This document shows, one piece after another, positions 21,490-30,421 of a DNA stretch of 34,364 nt. Below the pieces are notes generated by a model. That model was not told the DNA's origin. It ran no database searches and saw nothing but the letters and a program-made list of their open reading frames with translations. The DNA is taken from IMG/VR virus record IMGVR_UViG_3300035698_013823, positions 1-34,364 of that record. One strand, given 5' to 3'. The position numbers were made by a program, and so were the translations under genes. Numbering within the stretch: the stretch's first letter is position 1; each line of letters starts with the position of its first letter. The DNA comes from a virus.

Positions 21490-23086
21490 AACCAAACCGT
21501 TTCCGCATCAACAAGATTGTTTCGATAGATTCAATGCCGCTAAGTTCTTTGCAATATTCGCAGACATGGGCACTGGAAAGAGTAAGATGGCGATAGACGT
21601 CGTAACAAACAAGTACTTCAAAAAACTGCACGACCGATTAGTTATAATTGCACCAGTCGCAGTTGGGCCGCAATGGCATTCAGAACAGCTTCCAACGCAT
21701 TGCGGAGCGCCTTACCAGTCTTATGTGTATCGTTCTGGAACGCTTGTAAAGCATAAAAAAGCGCAGAATAAGTTCTTTTCTGATTGTAAAATGAACGATG
21801 ACCTGCAGGTTTTTATTATTAATTTTGAGGCGTTTGTGCGTGGAAAAGGTCAAGAGCTTGTTAAAAAGTTCTGTTCGACGTCAAGCAAGCCACCTGCGTT
21901 TATTATTGACGAAGCTTCCAGAATAAAAAATCCCGAAGCAAAGTCAGTAAAAAACATAAAAAAGACAGCAGGAATGTACCCAGAGTCCTTCAGGACAGTG
22001 CTTACAGGTACACCGGCGGCCAAGTCTCCAGTAGACATGTGGTCTATTTTTGACTTTTTAAGACCTGCTTACATGGGATGTTCGTTCATGGCATTTCAAC
22101 ACGAGCACGAATTATTGTTCGATAGGCAATTAAAACTAAAAGACAAGTTAGTTACTATACGAACAAACCTTGACGCACAGACGCACGTCGCTATACGAAG
22201 GTGGATACAAAGGAATGCGAAGACACCTGAAGCACAGCATCACATACGGAAAAAGTACGGCTTAACGCTTGCAGACTACAATATTATTGCAAACAGCGAA
22301 GAGTTTGTGAGGTTTAAAAATGTAGAAAAGCTGCAAGATAAGATAGCTCCAGATACCTTTGCAGTAAGCAAAGAAGATTGCCTAGAGCTTCCAGAGAAGA
22401 TTTACCAGGTGATTCAACTGGAAATGAACGATGAGCAGAAGAAGCAAATATTGCAATTAGCCAAATATTCAGCAACTGTGTATGAAGGAGAGACGCTTAC
22501 AATATCGACAAAAGCGTTGTTGGGGACAAGAGTACTGCAAATTTGTGGAGGTAATCTAGCTGTTCATACTGAAAAAGACGACGTTTACAGTACTGTTCCA
22601 ATAAAAGGAGTCAATAGAAAGCTAGAGTACATTATAGACGACTTGGCAGAGGCCAGCGGGCAGCAGTGTATTGTATGGGCAGTGTATCGTGCGGAGATAG
22701 ATTTATTGCATTTTGAGCTAAGTAAGAAATTCTCTGTTGTTGCAATGTCAGGCGAGACACCTAAAAACCAACGACCTGAGCTTATTGAAAAGTTCAAAAC
22801 AGGCGAAGTTCAGATACTCGTAAGTAACCCTGAAGTGGGCGGCTACGGACTGAATTTACAGATGGCAGGGTTGCAATATTGGTACAGCAGGTCGTTTAGG
22901 ACGGAAGCGCGGCTTCAGGCAGAAGATAGAAGTCACCGTATTGGAACAATAAAGTCTCCTGTTTATAAGGATTTGCTGTATAACAGCGCTTTTGAACGCA
23001 ATGTTCTGAAAGTACTTCAGGAAGGCAAAGAAATGAACGCTGCGTTCGTCACAATGGATCTCAACTCTTTGTTTGAGATTGAGTAA
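21479..23086 (+). CDS. SNF2-family DEAD/H-type helicase
   Basis: The 535-residue protein is a superfamily 2 ATPase: MGTGKSK (motif I, about 30-36), DEAS (144-147, motif II), LTGTPAA (motif III, 175-181), then GGYGLNLQ and QAEDRSHRIG (motifs V and VI) near the C-terminus. The latter two are typical of SNF2/RapA-like enzymes. Phages of this type use it in replication or recombination. It may remodel protein-DNA complexes or unwind branched DNA. Confidence 0.92.
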   Translation: MQFKTKPFPHQQDCFDRFNAAKFFAIFADMGTGKSKMAIDVVTNKYFKKLHDRLVIIAPVAVGPQWHSEQLPTHCGAPYQSYVYRSGTLVKHKKAQNKFFSDCKMNDDLQVFIINFEAFVRGKGQELVKKFCSTSSKPPAFIIDEASRIKNPEAKSVKNIKKTAGMYPESFRTVLTGTPAAKSPVDMWSIFDFLRPAYMGCSFMAFQHEHELLFDRQLKLKDKLVTIRTNLDAQTHVAIRRWIQRNAKTPEAQHHIRKKYGLTLADYNIIANSEEFVRFKNVEKLQDKIAPDTFAVSKEDCLELPEKIYQVIQLEMNDEQKKQILQLAKYSATVYEGETLTISTKALLGTRVLQICGGNLAVHTEKDDVYSTVPIKGVNRKLEYIIDDLAEASGQQCIVWAVYRAEIDLLHFELSKKFSVVAMSGETPKNQRPELIEKFKTGEVQILVSNPEVGGYGLNLQMAGLQYWYSRSFRTEARLQAEDRSHRIGTIKSPVYKDLLYNSAFERNVLKVLQEGKEMNAAFVTMDLNSLFEIE

Positions 23087-23120
23087 GTATCGCAATAGTC
23101 AATAGCAGTAGTACCGTCGT

Positions 23121-23143
23121 GCGAAAGTCCTACGCAGTATAGG
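23121..23143 (+). repeat. Diverged dispersed repeat copy upstream of promoter P5
   Basis: GCGAAAGTCCTACGCAGTATAGG resembles the 13998-type repeat with several changes. It stands about 36 bases upstream of the P5 -35 box, with GACGAAAAATAAAA in between. Confidence 0.5.
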
Positions 23144-23178
23144 AAAAATAAAAAAACGCGCCCGACGAAAAATAAAAC

Positions 23179-23207
23179 TTGAAATTTTTTTAGCGATGAA
23201 ATAAAAT
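23179..23207 (+). promoter_or_regulatory. Early or middle promoter P5 (TTGAAA-17-TAAAAT)
   Basis: TTGAAA (23179-23184) behind AAATAAAAC is 17 bases from TAAAAT (23202-23207), the member closest to the sigma70 -10. It lies in a 171-base gap and reads into the replication block starting at 23258. No terminator-like stem is obvious between the SNF2 gene and this promoter. Confidence 0.75.
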
Positions 23208-23257
23208 TGAATTTCACCGTTAGAATAGGGACACTAACTTAGTCAAAGGAGAATCAG

Positions 23258-23827
23258 ATGACCGACAGCTTATCCCACCTGACAGAACACGTATCAGACG
23301 CACCAGACGTATCTTCTCTTGAAACAATCATGACGTACGCAGAAGCATTGGTAGAGAAGCGCGCAGAACTTGAAAAGCTCGAACTGGAATGCAAAGAAAA
23401 GAAAGCAGAGGTAACTAAGCTTGAGCAAGAATTGCTTCCACAAGCTATGTTGTCTGCTGGACTTAACTCGCTGGAACTACGCTCTGGCGCTAAGGTTTCA
23501 GTAAAAGAAGAGCTTTCGTGCAGTGTAAAAGATTACAGTATGTTGTATGATTTCCTGGAAGAGCAGGGCGATGACAGTCTTATGAAGACGTCAATAGAAA
23601 TTGGCAAGCTTCCACAGAACATTATTAATAGGATCCTTCGTGAATTAAAAAGCACTTACGACATTGACGGCACCAGTAAGCTTTATATCCATCCATCTAC
23701 ACTGAAAGCATACTTCAAGCGCCTCTGCGGTGTTGGCGGAGATTCAGAAGCAACAGTACCAATAGCGGCAATAAGCGAAGAAATGTTGGCTATATTTACT
23801 TATTACAAGGTAGGAATTAAAAAATAA
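23258..23827 (+). CDS. Conserved phage protein with N-terminal coiled coil (189 aa)
   Basis: AAAGGAGA lies ahead of the ATG. Residues about 20-65 form a coiled coil (ALVEKRAELEKLELECKEKK). Then LPQAMLSAGLNSLELRSGAKVSVKEELSCSV and a C-terminal HPSTLKAYFKRL...YYKVGIKK follow. This combination is a widespread phage family found beside replication genes. Its biochemical role is not settled, and a DNA-binding or nuclease-modulating function is possible. Confidence 0.8.
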   Translation: MTDSLSHLTEHVSDAPDVSSLETIMTYAEALVEKRAELEKLELECKEKKAEVTKLEQELLPQAMLSAGLNSLELRSGAKVSVKEELSCSVKDYSMLYDFLEEQGDDSLMKTSIEIGKLPQNIINRILRELKSTYDIDGTSKLYIHPSTLKAYFKRLCGVGGDSEATVPIAAISEEMLAIFTYYKVGIKK

Positions 23828-23880
23828 AAGCTATCGCATCTTGCGGATAACACCACCAAACAACCTCAAAGGAGAACAAA

Positions 23881-24612
23881 ATGACAAAGCAACAAGCAAC
23901 ATTCGACTATCTCAATCAGGAAATGAACGGCGAAGGTTTTGAAGGAATCAGCTTGCAGACAATGGCAATACCCTTTGTAAGGGTTATCCAAGACTTGTCT
24001 CCACAGATGAAGAAAGCAAAGCCAGAGTACAATCCCGATGCAGAGGTTGGTATGTTTGTAAACACTGTTTCAGGCAAATTGTACACATCGCCAATAAAAG
24101 TAGTTATTGGTAAGTTCGAAAGAATGTTCCTGTGTTGGGGAGATACCCGTGGAAAGCTGATGGGCATACACGATCCAGAATCTGTAGAACTAAATCCAAA
24201 GATAGTGAGAAACAGCGATAACGAGCTGGTCAACGTAGACAACGGCCTTACTTATCAAGATTGTTACTCTTACTACTGCCTTTTGGCAGACGATCTAGAA
24301 CAAGGCGTTTGCATCATCTCAATGACCAGCACCAATATAAAAGAAGCAAAGAAGTTAAATAGGAATCTGACCCATACAATGCTTCCAAATACACAGAAGC
24401 GTGCACTTCCTTACTTCATGTTATGGGAAGTATCGGCTGCTCTAAAAAGCAACGAAAAGGGCGACTGGTTTGGTGTCAGTTTTAAGTTTGACAGTTTTGT
24501 TACGCAGCTTCAGTTAGCGGCGGTAGTTAAGGAGCGGCAACAACTCCCTAACAGGCACATTGATTACGAGCTTATTGAAGATAAGTCAGACAATAACAAA
24601 AACGCTTATTGA
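23881..24612 (+). CDS. Conserved phage replication-locus protein, possibly ssDNA-binding (243 aa)
   Basis: The product contains MAIPFVRVIQDLSPQMKKAKPEYNPDAEVGMFVNTVSG, then IKVVIGKFERMFLCWGD, a pattern seen in phage proteins next to helicases and nucleases. It is mostly beta-rich with an acidic C-terminus (ELIEDKSDNNKN), which is a trait of single-stranded DNA-binding proteins. That role is inferred. AAAGGAG precedes the ATG and the stop overlaps the nuclease start. Confidence 0.78.
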   Translation: MTKQQATFDYLNQEMNGEGFEGISLQTMAIPFVRVIQDLSPQMKKAKPEYNPDAEVGMFVNTVSGKLYTSPIKVVIGKFERMFLCWGDTRGKLMGIHDPESVELNPKIVRNSDNELVNVDNGLTYQDCYSYYCLLADDLEQGVCIISMTSTNIKEAKKLNRNLTHTMLPNTQKRALPYFMLWEVSAALKSNEKGDWFGVSFKFDSFVTQLQLAAVVKERQQLPNRHIDYELIEDKSDNNKNAY

Positions 24613-25019
24613 TGTTTGAAAAGAACTACAACTTCTTTGGCGTAGAGTTGGATTGTCAAGTATTGACGTTCAGCTCTACGTTTCACAAAGAATCGGACGC
24701 TTATGCTTACCTGAAGAAGATTAGTACAGCGGCTGGGTACAAGTATACGCGAATAGAAACGGTAAATCAGATAGGGTTTCCCGATATAATACTACTTAAA
24801 GGCGAGCGCTATTTCTTGATTGAAGCTAAGAGGCTGGACAAAAAGAATCTGACTTCTTTAGAAGACGATCTCAAGTGGCAGTTTGGACAAATAGCTTTTG
24901 CTGTTAGGTCAGTAACATTAGAACTCTCGTACGCCCTTGTTGTTTGCAAGGATAATAAATTGGCAATCATTGGACAGGAGCAAACATTATGTCGTCTCAA
25001 GAACAGCCTACATTACTAA
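24612..25019 (+). CDS. VRR-NUC type nuclease
   Basis: I start at ATG 24612, which shares its A with the upstream TGA; a TTG at 24609 is the alternative. The 135-residue product carries the PD-(D/E)XK core: GFPD with Asp58, then LIEAKR with Glu71 and Lys73, and a following WQFGQIAFA helix. This is the VRR-NUC fold used for structure-specific cleavage such as Holliday junction resolution. It is followed by another nuclease that it overlaps by 31 bases. Confidence 0.88.
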   Translation: MFEKNYNFFGVELDCQVLTFSSTFHKESDAYAYLKKISTAAGYKYTRIETVNQIGFPDIILLKGERYFLIEAKRLDKKNLTSLEDDLKWQFGQIAFAVRSVTLELSYALVVCKDNKLAIIGQEQTLCRLKNSLHY

Positions 25020-25642
25020 TCACAACTTCTATTTTGGATTCTTACGCATGGTACCGTAAATGTCCTCCAAATTGGCGCAAAAACGCGTACTCTTCGCTCG
25101 TTTCTACGATTCGAAGGGAGAAGTATACGCCGCACAAAACGGCGCAGAGAGGGATAGACTTCGAGGACGCAATATATCGAAGCGCTGTAGGAAGCGCTGG
25201 AGCGGGCTCAGAAAAATTCAACCATGTTGTAGAAAAGGTAAAGCGTGGACGATACCAAGTAACGCTAAAGAAAAACATAGAAGTAGAAGGAAGAAACATA
25301 TTGCTATTTGGTAAAGCTGATGTCGTTTTCAAGAATAGGATTGTAGACATAAAGACTACTGAAAACTACCGTGGAGACGACAAGTATCTTTCTGGCTGGC
25401 AACACAAGCTTTATTTGCTGATGTCGGAGCTTTACGATTTTAAGTATCTTGTCACGTTGTTTGACAAATTTCCTAGCAATACGATAATAGGCACATACGA
25501 AGTGGACTACTATAACACAAACCATCAAGAGCTGTTAGAAGATGTTAAAGCTGGGATATGGGACTTTTATGAATGGCTTATGTCGGAAGAGCTTTTTTAT
25601 GATTATGAGACAATATTCTCCAATTCACGGAGAAAACGTTGA
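24989..25642 (+). CDS. PD-(D/E)XK nuclease (RecB/Cas4-like)
   Basis: The 217-residue product shows a Glu59 motif (RGIDFEDA), Asp111 in FGKADVVF, Asp120 and Lys122 in IVDIKTTE, and Gln138 in SGWQHKLYL, the RecB-family pattern. AGGAG lies eight bases before the ATG. It probably acts on DNA ends in replication or recombination. It has no visible 4Cys iron-sulfur cluster of the Cas4 kind. The stop overlaps the primase TTG start (TTGA). Confidence 0.88.
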   Translation: MSSQEQPTLLITTSILDSYAWYRKCPPNWRKNAYSSLVSTIRREKYTPHKTAQRGIDFEDAIYRSAVGSAGAGSEKFNHVVEKVKRGRYQVTLKKNIEVEGRNILLFGKADVVFKNRIVDIKTTENYRGDDKYLSGWQHKLYLLMSELYDFKYLVTLFDKFPSNTIIGTYEVDYYNTNHQELLEDVKAGIWDFYEWLMSEELFYDYETIFSNSRRKR

Positions 25643-27225
25643 TTTCATCTAAAGCTTTTGTGACAGATTTCCTAAACTTGTTCAGAGGAAATTTAGTATC
25701 TCACGGCGTGCATTACCCTGAGACAGTTACAAAAGAAGGAGAGAAGGCTCCAGGCAAAAGTTCAGTTGTGCATGAAGAAGTTACTGAAGAGATTGTTGCG
25801 AAACACTTGCACGGGAAGCAGGGTCTTGGAATCATACCAATCAATCATAAGAATTGCGTCAATTTTTCTGTAATTGATGTAGACGTTTACCCAGCTAATC
25901 CAAAGAAATACATTGCAATACTAAGAAGAGCAAATGTTCCAGCCATATGTTTCAGAAGTAAAAGCGGTGGGCTGCACATATTTATGTTCTTCTCCGATGA
26001 ACCAGAAGCATCTAAGATCCGCCCGTCACTAATGAAGCTTGTAGGGATGCTAGGGTTACCAAAGACTGTAGAAGTGTTTCCAAAGCAAACAATGCTGGAA
26101 GAAGGTAAGACTGGCAACTGGATTAATCTACCTTACTTCAATGCCGCTAAGACAGAACGATATGCTTACAATTCTAACGGCGAAGAGCTAAACCTTAAAG
26201 ACGCTATGATAATGATCAAAGGCGTGCAACAACCGTACAAGCAGTTTATAGCTTCAATAAACAACGCACCCCTAGCACAAGGCCCGCCATGTCTTCAAAC
26301 AATATTTCTAAATGGTGGCGCACCAGAAGGCGACAGGAACCATTATTTATTTAATTGCGCCGGTTACCTAAAGGCAAGGTACAAGGAAGATTACGAAGAG
26401 CATCTGCACCACTTGAACGAATCTATGGATGCTCCGATAGACTACGCAAGAATAAACAAAACTATCATATCGTCTCATAATAAAAGCAATTACGCGTACA
26501 ATTGCAAGTCTCCAGTATTGGCAGCATTCTGCGAAAGAGAAGAGTGCAGCACAAGAGAGTACGGCGTAACCAGCGACAATGTTACTTCTTTAAATTTTGG
26601 CGAACTTGTTGTCTATGATTCGTCAGAGCCTTACTACGAATGGGAAATTAACGGAAAGATCCTAAGGTTTGAAGACGCGAGAGCATTGGAGAACCAAGCC
26701 ACCTTCAGAACCATGTGCTTGAAAGAGCTGCACCTACCGCAGCACCGGATGAAAGACGCCAAGTGGGTAGAGGTGCTTAAGTGCGCTATGGACAATATTG
26801 TATCTAAAGAGGCGTCGAGAGACGATATATCTGAAGACAATATTTGGCTGTACAAGGTAGAGAATTTTTGTAGAGACAATCACACGCCTAATATTGCAGA
26901 AGTCCACGACGGTAAAGTATATTGCTCAGACACAGAGATAATATTTAAGTCTATGGAGCTGGCAGAACATTTATCTGATACAAGAGCGTTTTCTAGTTTT
27001 ACTACAAAGCGTCACAACGATATGTTAAAGAAGATTCTTGGAGGACAATTTCTAAATATATCCAGGAAAGGCTTTAAGGGCAGAGTAGTTGTGCTTGACG
27101 CCATTAAGCTGAGACGAAAAGGACTGATAACCGACATAAGAGATAAGCGTTCATACTTGAAAGAAGTACAGAACGAAGGGAAAAGCCCAATAGAGTACCT
27201 ATCGGAGCATAAAGCAAAATTTTAA
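25639..27225 (+). CDS. Archaeo-eukaryotic-type primase (PrimPol-like)
   Basis: The start is a TTG at 25639 with GGAG seven bases upstream, giving 528 residues. The catalytic core has Asp80 and Asp82 (VIDVDVYP), SKSGGLHIFMF with His113, and VEVFPKQ near 143-149. A metal-binding set follows: Cys218 in PPCLQ, then Cys289, Cys298 and Cys303. A C-terminal domain from about residue 330 to 500 is repeated in the next gene. It should prime DNA synthesis, with the helicases nearby. Confidence 0.88.
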   Translation: MISSKAFVTDFLNLFRGNLVSHGVHYPETVTKEGEKAPGKSSVVHEEVTEEIVAKHLHGKQGLGIIPINHKNCVNFSVIDVDVYPANPKKYIAILRRANVPAICFRSKSGGLHIFMFFSDEPEASKIRPSLMKLVGMLGLPKTVEVFPKQTMLEEGKTGNWINLPYFNAAKTERYAYNSNGEELNLKDAMIMIKGVQQPYKQFIASINNAPLAQGPPCLQTIFLNGGAPEGDRNHYLFNCAGYLKARYKEDYEEHLHHLNESMDAPIDYARINKTIISSHNKSNYAYNCKSPVLAAFCEREECSTREYGVTSDNVTSLNFGELVVYDSSEPYYEWEINGKILRFEDARALENQATFRTMCLKELHLPQHRMKDAKWVEVLKCAMDNIVSKEASRDDISEDNIWLYKVENFCRDNHTPNIAEVHDGKVYCSDTEIIFKSMELAEHLSDTRAFSSFTTKRHNDMLKKILGGQFLNISRKGFKGRVVVLDAIKLRRKGLITDIRDKRSYLKEVQNEGKSPIEYLSEHKAKF

Positions 27226-27237
27226 TAGGAGCATGTT

Positions 27238-27831
27238 ATGTTATTACGAAGAGTAAGCGAAGTATTATTTGGCGAGTTGCAAAAGCGTTATGGAAAAACG
27301 GTAAGCTATGTTTGGTTTGTTGAGGGAAAGAAGTTGAAGTTCAACACCACAAGGCACGTAATGAGTCAGCGAAAGTTCAAAGAAAAGTTCTTAGAGGTGC
27401 ATGGAGAAGCGCTAATAAGTGTGTCGGCCGAGGCTTGGACAATGATACTTAATAAGGCGTTTTCAGAAAACACTGTTGCGATAGAAACGTTGGAAGAAAT
27501 ATGGCTAAAGCAAGTAGCTTTGTACTGCAACGAAAACATAAGCGAAAACCAACTCGACATTGCTGAAGGTGGCGTTTACGCAACCAACACTGGACTTTTG
27601 TTTACGTCTGCCGGTCTTGCAAAGCATTTTAAAAACGCAGAGGAATTGCCGCACTTCACTCCTGAGTGGCACAACGAAAAGCTGTTAGAACTGCTGTGCG
27701 CCAAGTCTGCGTCGGTTACGTTAAAAGACTTCAAAGGAAGAGCGCTGAAAATAAACAACTTCTCTTGCCGAGTAGACGAACGTTTTTACAACTACTACAA
27801 AGCGTATAAAAATCATGCCGAAGCCGCGTAA
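27238..27831 (+). CDS. Stand-alone paralogue of the primase C-terminal domain (197 aa)
   Basis: This protein aligns with residues about 330-500 of the upstream primase: YVWFVEGKKLKF with YEWEINGKILRF, DIAEGGVYATNTGLLF with EVHDGKVYCSDTEIIF, and SVTLKDFKGRALKI with NISRKGFKGRVVVL. It lacks the catalytic Asp pair and the cysteines. It begins 13 bases after the primase with AGGAG upstream, so the two are coexpressed. It may load the primase or bind template DNA. Confidence 0.85.
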   Translation: MLLRRVSEVLFGELQKRYGKTVSYVWFVEGKKLKFNTTRHVMSQRKFKEKFLEVHGEALISVSAEAWTMILNKAFSENTVAIETLEEIWLKQVALYCNENISENQLDIAEGGVYATNTGLLFTSAGLAKHFKNAEELPHFTPEWHNEKLLELLCAKSASVTLKDFKGRALKINNFSCRVDERFYNYYKAYKNHAEAA

Positions 27832-29206
27832 GACAACAGTCTTTGGCCCACCAGGGACGGGTAAGACGACGCACATACTTAAGTGCCTAGAAAAAGACTT
27901 CAACACATATTTGCCTAGTGAGATTGCTTTTGTCTCTTTTACTAATCAAGGCGTGAACGAAGGCAAGCTTAGAGCTATGTCGCAATTTGGACTAAAAGCA
28001 AAGCAATTGCCTTATTTTGGAACAATTCATTCTCTTTGCTTCAAAGCGCTTAATATGGACAGATTGAACATAATAAGCAAAAGTCATTACCGATTGTTTT
28101 CAGAGAAGACTGGTATAAATTTCTGCGGTCATTACACAGAAGATTATTCTTCTCCAAACGACGCATACTTACACGCCGTAGAGATGAAAGCGCAGAACAT
28201 AGAAGCGTACCATCGCATGAAGCACGACCTGAACTTGAGCGAGTACCAATACGACTTCATTGAGTCAGAGATTGCCAACATGAAAAGGCAATTGAATCTA
28301 AAAGACTTCACTGACATTCTCATAGATTATGTTGCTTTTGGAGAACCTATTCCAGTTAAAATTGCTTACATTGACGAAGCGCAAGACTTGACCAAGTTGC
28401 AATGGAATGTCATAGAGAAAATGTTCAAAGAGTCAGAACAAATAATTGTAGCCGGAGACGACGACCAAGCTGTGTACGAATGGGCAGGAGCAGACGTCAG
28501 TAAGTTTATTGAGTTTTCTGACAATAAGGTTCTACTTGATCAAAGCTATAGAATGCCTATAGTGGTTCATGCGATAGCCAGGAACATAATTTGTGATCTA
28601 AGCGTCAGACAAGAGAAACGTCTTCTTCCTAAGAATGAGGAAGGTGTTTTTGAGGTAAAGAAGAGTCTCCAAGATGTCGAGCTTGTTGGTGGAGAGTTGA
28701 TATTGGCAAGAACCAAATACATTCTAAGAGAATTGTCAAACGAGCTTATGAATGAAGGATTCCTGTTCTCGTTTAAAGGGAAGAGCAGCATAGACCACAA
28801 TGTGTTTAACGCAATAATTGCTTACATAAAATTTACCAAAGGTGAGATTGAATATCTAGCGCCGATACATAAAGCTATGTTTGATGTAGTGCATAAGGAC
28901 GCCTATTGGTACGACGCGCTAAAACAAAGCAACGCAATAAGAAAATACTACAGGAGGCTTATTGACACAAAGAAATATACGCTTAAGACAATAGAGCTGG
29001 AAACGTTTCACGGGAGCAAAGGTGCTGAGAACAGTCACGTAATACTTGCAACAGATACGTCCAAAAGGGTTGAAGCCATGAGGTCGATATACCCTGACAT
29101 GGAATTAAGATGTCTGTTTGTAGGCGTAACTAGATCAAGCAATAAGCTCACCGTACTGCAACCAACCAGGAAGCATCACTGCCCAATGCACTACTTAACT
29201 TTATAG
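27815..29206 (+). CDS. Superfamily 1A helicase (UvrD/Rep-like)
   Basis: The 463-residue enzyme has FGPPGTGKTT (motif I, 10-19), DEAQ (187-190, motif II), GDDDQAVYEWAGA (motif III, 214-226), SYRMP (motif IV), TFHGSKGAE (motif V) and FVGVTRS (motif VI). It is compact for the family, lacking large 2B insertions. It probably unwinds the replication fork or acts with the nearby nucleases. It overlaps the primase paralogue by 17 bases. Confidence 0.93.
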   Translation: MPKPRKTTVFGPPGTGKTTHILKCLEKDFNTYLPSEIAFVSFTNQGVNEGKLRAMSQFGLKAKQLPYFGTIHSLCFKALNMDRLNIISKSHYRLFSEKTGINFCGHYTEDYSSPNDAYLHAVEMKAQNIEAYHRMKHDLNLSEYQYDFIESEIANMKRQLNLKDFTDILIDYVAFGEPIPVKIAYIDEAQDLTKLQWNVIEKMFKESEQIIVAGDDDQAVYEWAGADVSKFIEFSDNKVLLDQSYRMPIVVHAIARNIICDLSVRQEKRLLPKNEEGVFEVKKSLQDVELVGGELILARTKYILRELSNELMNEGFLFSFKGKSSIDHNVFNAIIAYIKFTKGEIEYLAPIHKAMFDVVHKDAYWYDALKQSNAIRKYYRRLIDTKKYTLKTIELETFHGSKGAENSHVILATDTSKRVEAMRSIYPDMELRCLFVGVTRSSNKLTVLQPTRKHHCPMHYLTL

Positions 29207-29215
29207 GAGAACCTT

Positions 29216-30421
29216 ATGAAAACAACATCAGAAAGCTTCGACGTTATTTATAAAGAGCTAATATACGAACTTATTAACAAAGGCGATAAAAGTGTGTCAA
29301 GAAAAGGAAAGAAGCTGACAGAGCTTCACGATAAGATGTTTATGTTGACAAAACCAAGACAGTGTATGGCAACGTGTAGAAACATGTCGCTTGACTATCT
29401 TATAAACGAATTTGCGCTCTATATGTCAGGCTCTCCGCTACTTGAGGACGCACTGAAGTGCAGCTCCTTTTGGAAAAATTGCACAGACGACGGAATAACT
29501 GTTAATAGCAACTACGGCAAGCTCTTGTTTCACGACAAAAACGAAAAGGGTTTTACGCAATTCGAGCACGCATTAAACTGCCTAAAGAACAGCCGAGGAA
29601 GCAAGAAAGCTGTAATGACGATATACGACAAAGAAAACGCGTACATGTCCAACGACAATCCTTGCACTATGTATCTTAAGGCTAGGATAGACGAAGAAAT
29701 GAACTTGCATCTCATTGCAGTAATGCGGTCGAGCGACATTTATTATGGGCTGCCTTACGATGTCCCGTTCTTCGTATTCGTACAGCTAGCGTTGATTGAT
29801 CAATTAAAAAATAAGTACCCAGATTTAAAAGTCGGAACCTATACGCACATGGCCAACTCGCTGCATTATTACGGTTACAAGGAAGAAGAATTAAAGCAAG
29901 CATTTGAAAAAGGAACAACTGTAGACGAAATTATTTCTTACCATGACGCGTTTAACGAGATTGTTAATAAGTGTCTTCCTGGAGTCAACAGACTGTGCGG
30001 CAATGAAAACTTTATGGCACTTGCTTGGGAAGCATCGACGTACTCAGACTGCCTTAAGAAGCGGGTAGGCGCTTGTTTTACGTTGACAGAAAACGAAGTA
30101 GAGACAAGCATAATGGCTGCTCACGGCGGCGTTGCTTCTCACAGAGCAATTTGCACACATTGCGCTAGAGAAAACCAACTAGACAATTGGTATGGCGACG
30201 AATGTCCATCGATACACAGTGAGATGAGAGCAATTAATCGAATCAGGCTTGCAGGACTGAACCCCGATTGGAGCAAAGTTACCGTCTATCTTACTCACGG
30301 TCCTTGTGACGCGTGTTGTAAGCTCATGGATATGGTTGGGATAAAGAAGGTGTTCTTTGAAGTGCCTTACAAAACCAACTACGCGCACTGGCCGGAGATG
30401 ACGATAACGCAGATAAAATAA
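29216..30421 (+). CDS. Fused thymidylate synthase-fold enzyme (probable dCMP hydroxymethylase) and dCMP deaminase
   Basis: The N-terminal half has the thymidylate synthase fold: Cys150 in NPCTMYL as active-site candidate, MRSSDIYYGLPYD, and GTYTHMANSLHYY. Asp182 in GLPYD occupies the place of the Asn that selects dUMP in thymidylate synthase; Asp there marks dCMP enzymes such as T4 dCMP hydroxymethylase. The C-terminal part has the zinc deaminase motifs His334-Ser-Glu336 and PCDAC (Cys364, Cys367). One 401-residue chain thus joins two dCMP enzymes. Modified cytosine or uracil in phage DNA is inferred. Confidence 0.87.
   Translation: MKTTSESFDVIYKELIYELINKGDKSVSRKGKKLTELHDKMFMLTKPRQCMATCRNMSLDYLINEFALYMSGSPLLEDALKCSSFWKNCTDDGITVNSNYGKLLFHDKNEKGFTQFEHALNCLKNSRGSKKAVMTIYDKENAYMSNDNPCTMYLKARIDEEMNLHLIAVMRSSDIYYGLPYDVPFFVFVQLALIDQLKNKYPDLKVGTYTHMANSLHYYGYKEEELKQAFEKGTTVDEIISYHDAFNEIVNKCLPGVNRLCGNENFMALAWEASTYSDCLKKRVGACFTLTENEVETSIMAAHGGVASHRAICTHCARENQLDNWYGDECPSIHSEMRAINRIRLAGLNPDWSKVTVYLTHGPCDACCKLMDMVGIKKVFFEVPYKTNYAHWPEMTITQIK

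Noticed and set aside
24989-25642. Cas4 of a CRISPR system
   Set aside because: The nuclease core fits, but there is no CRISPR array, no other cas gene, and no iron-sulfur cysteine set. It belongs to the phage replication block.
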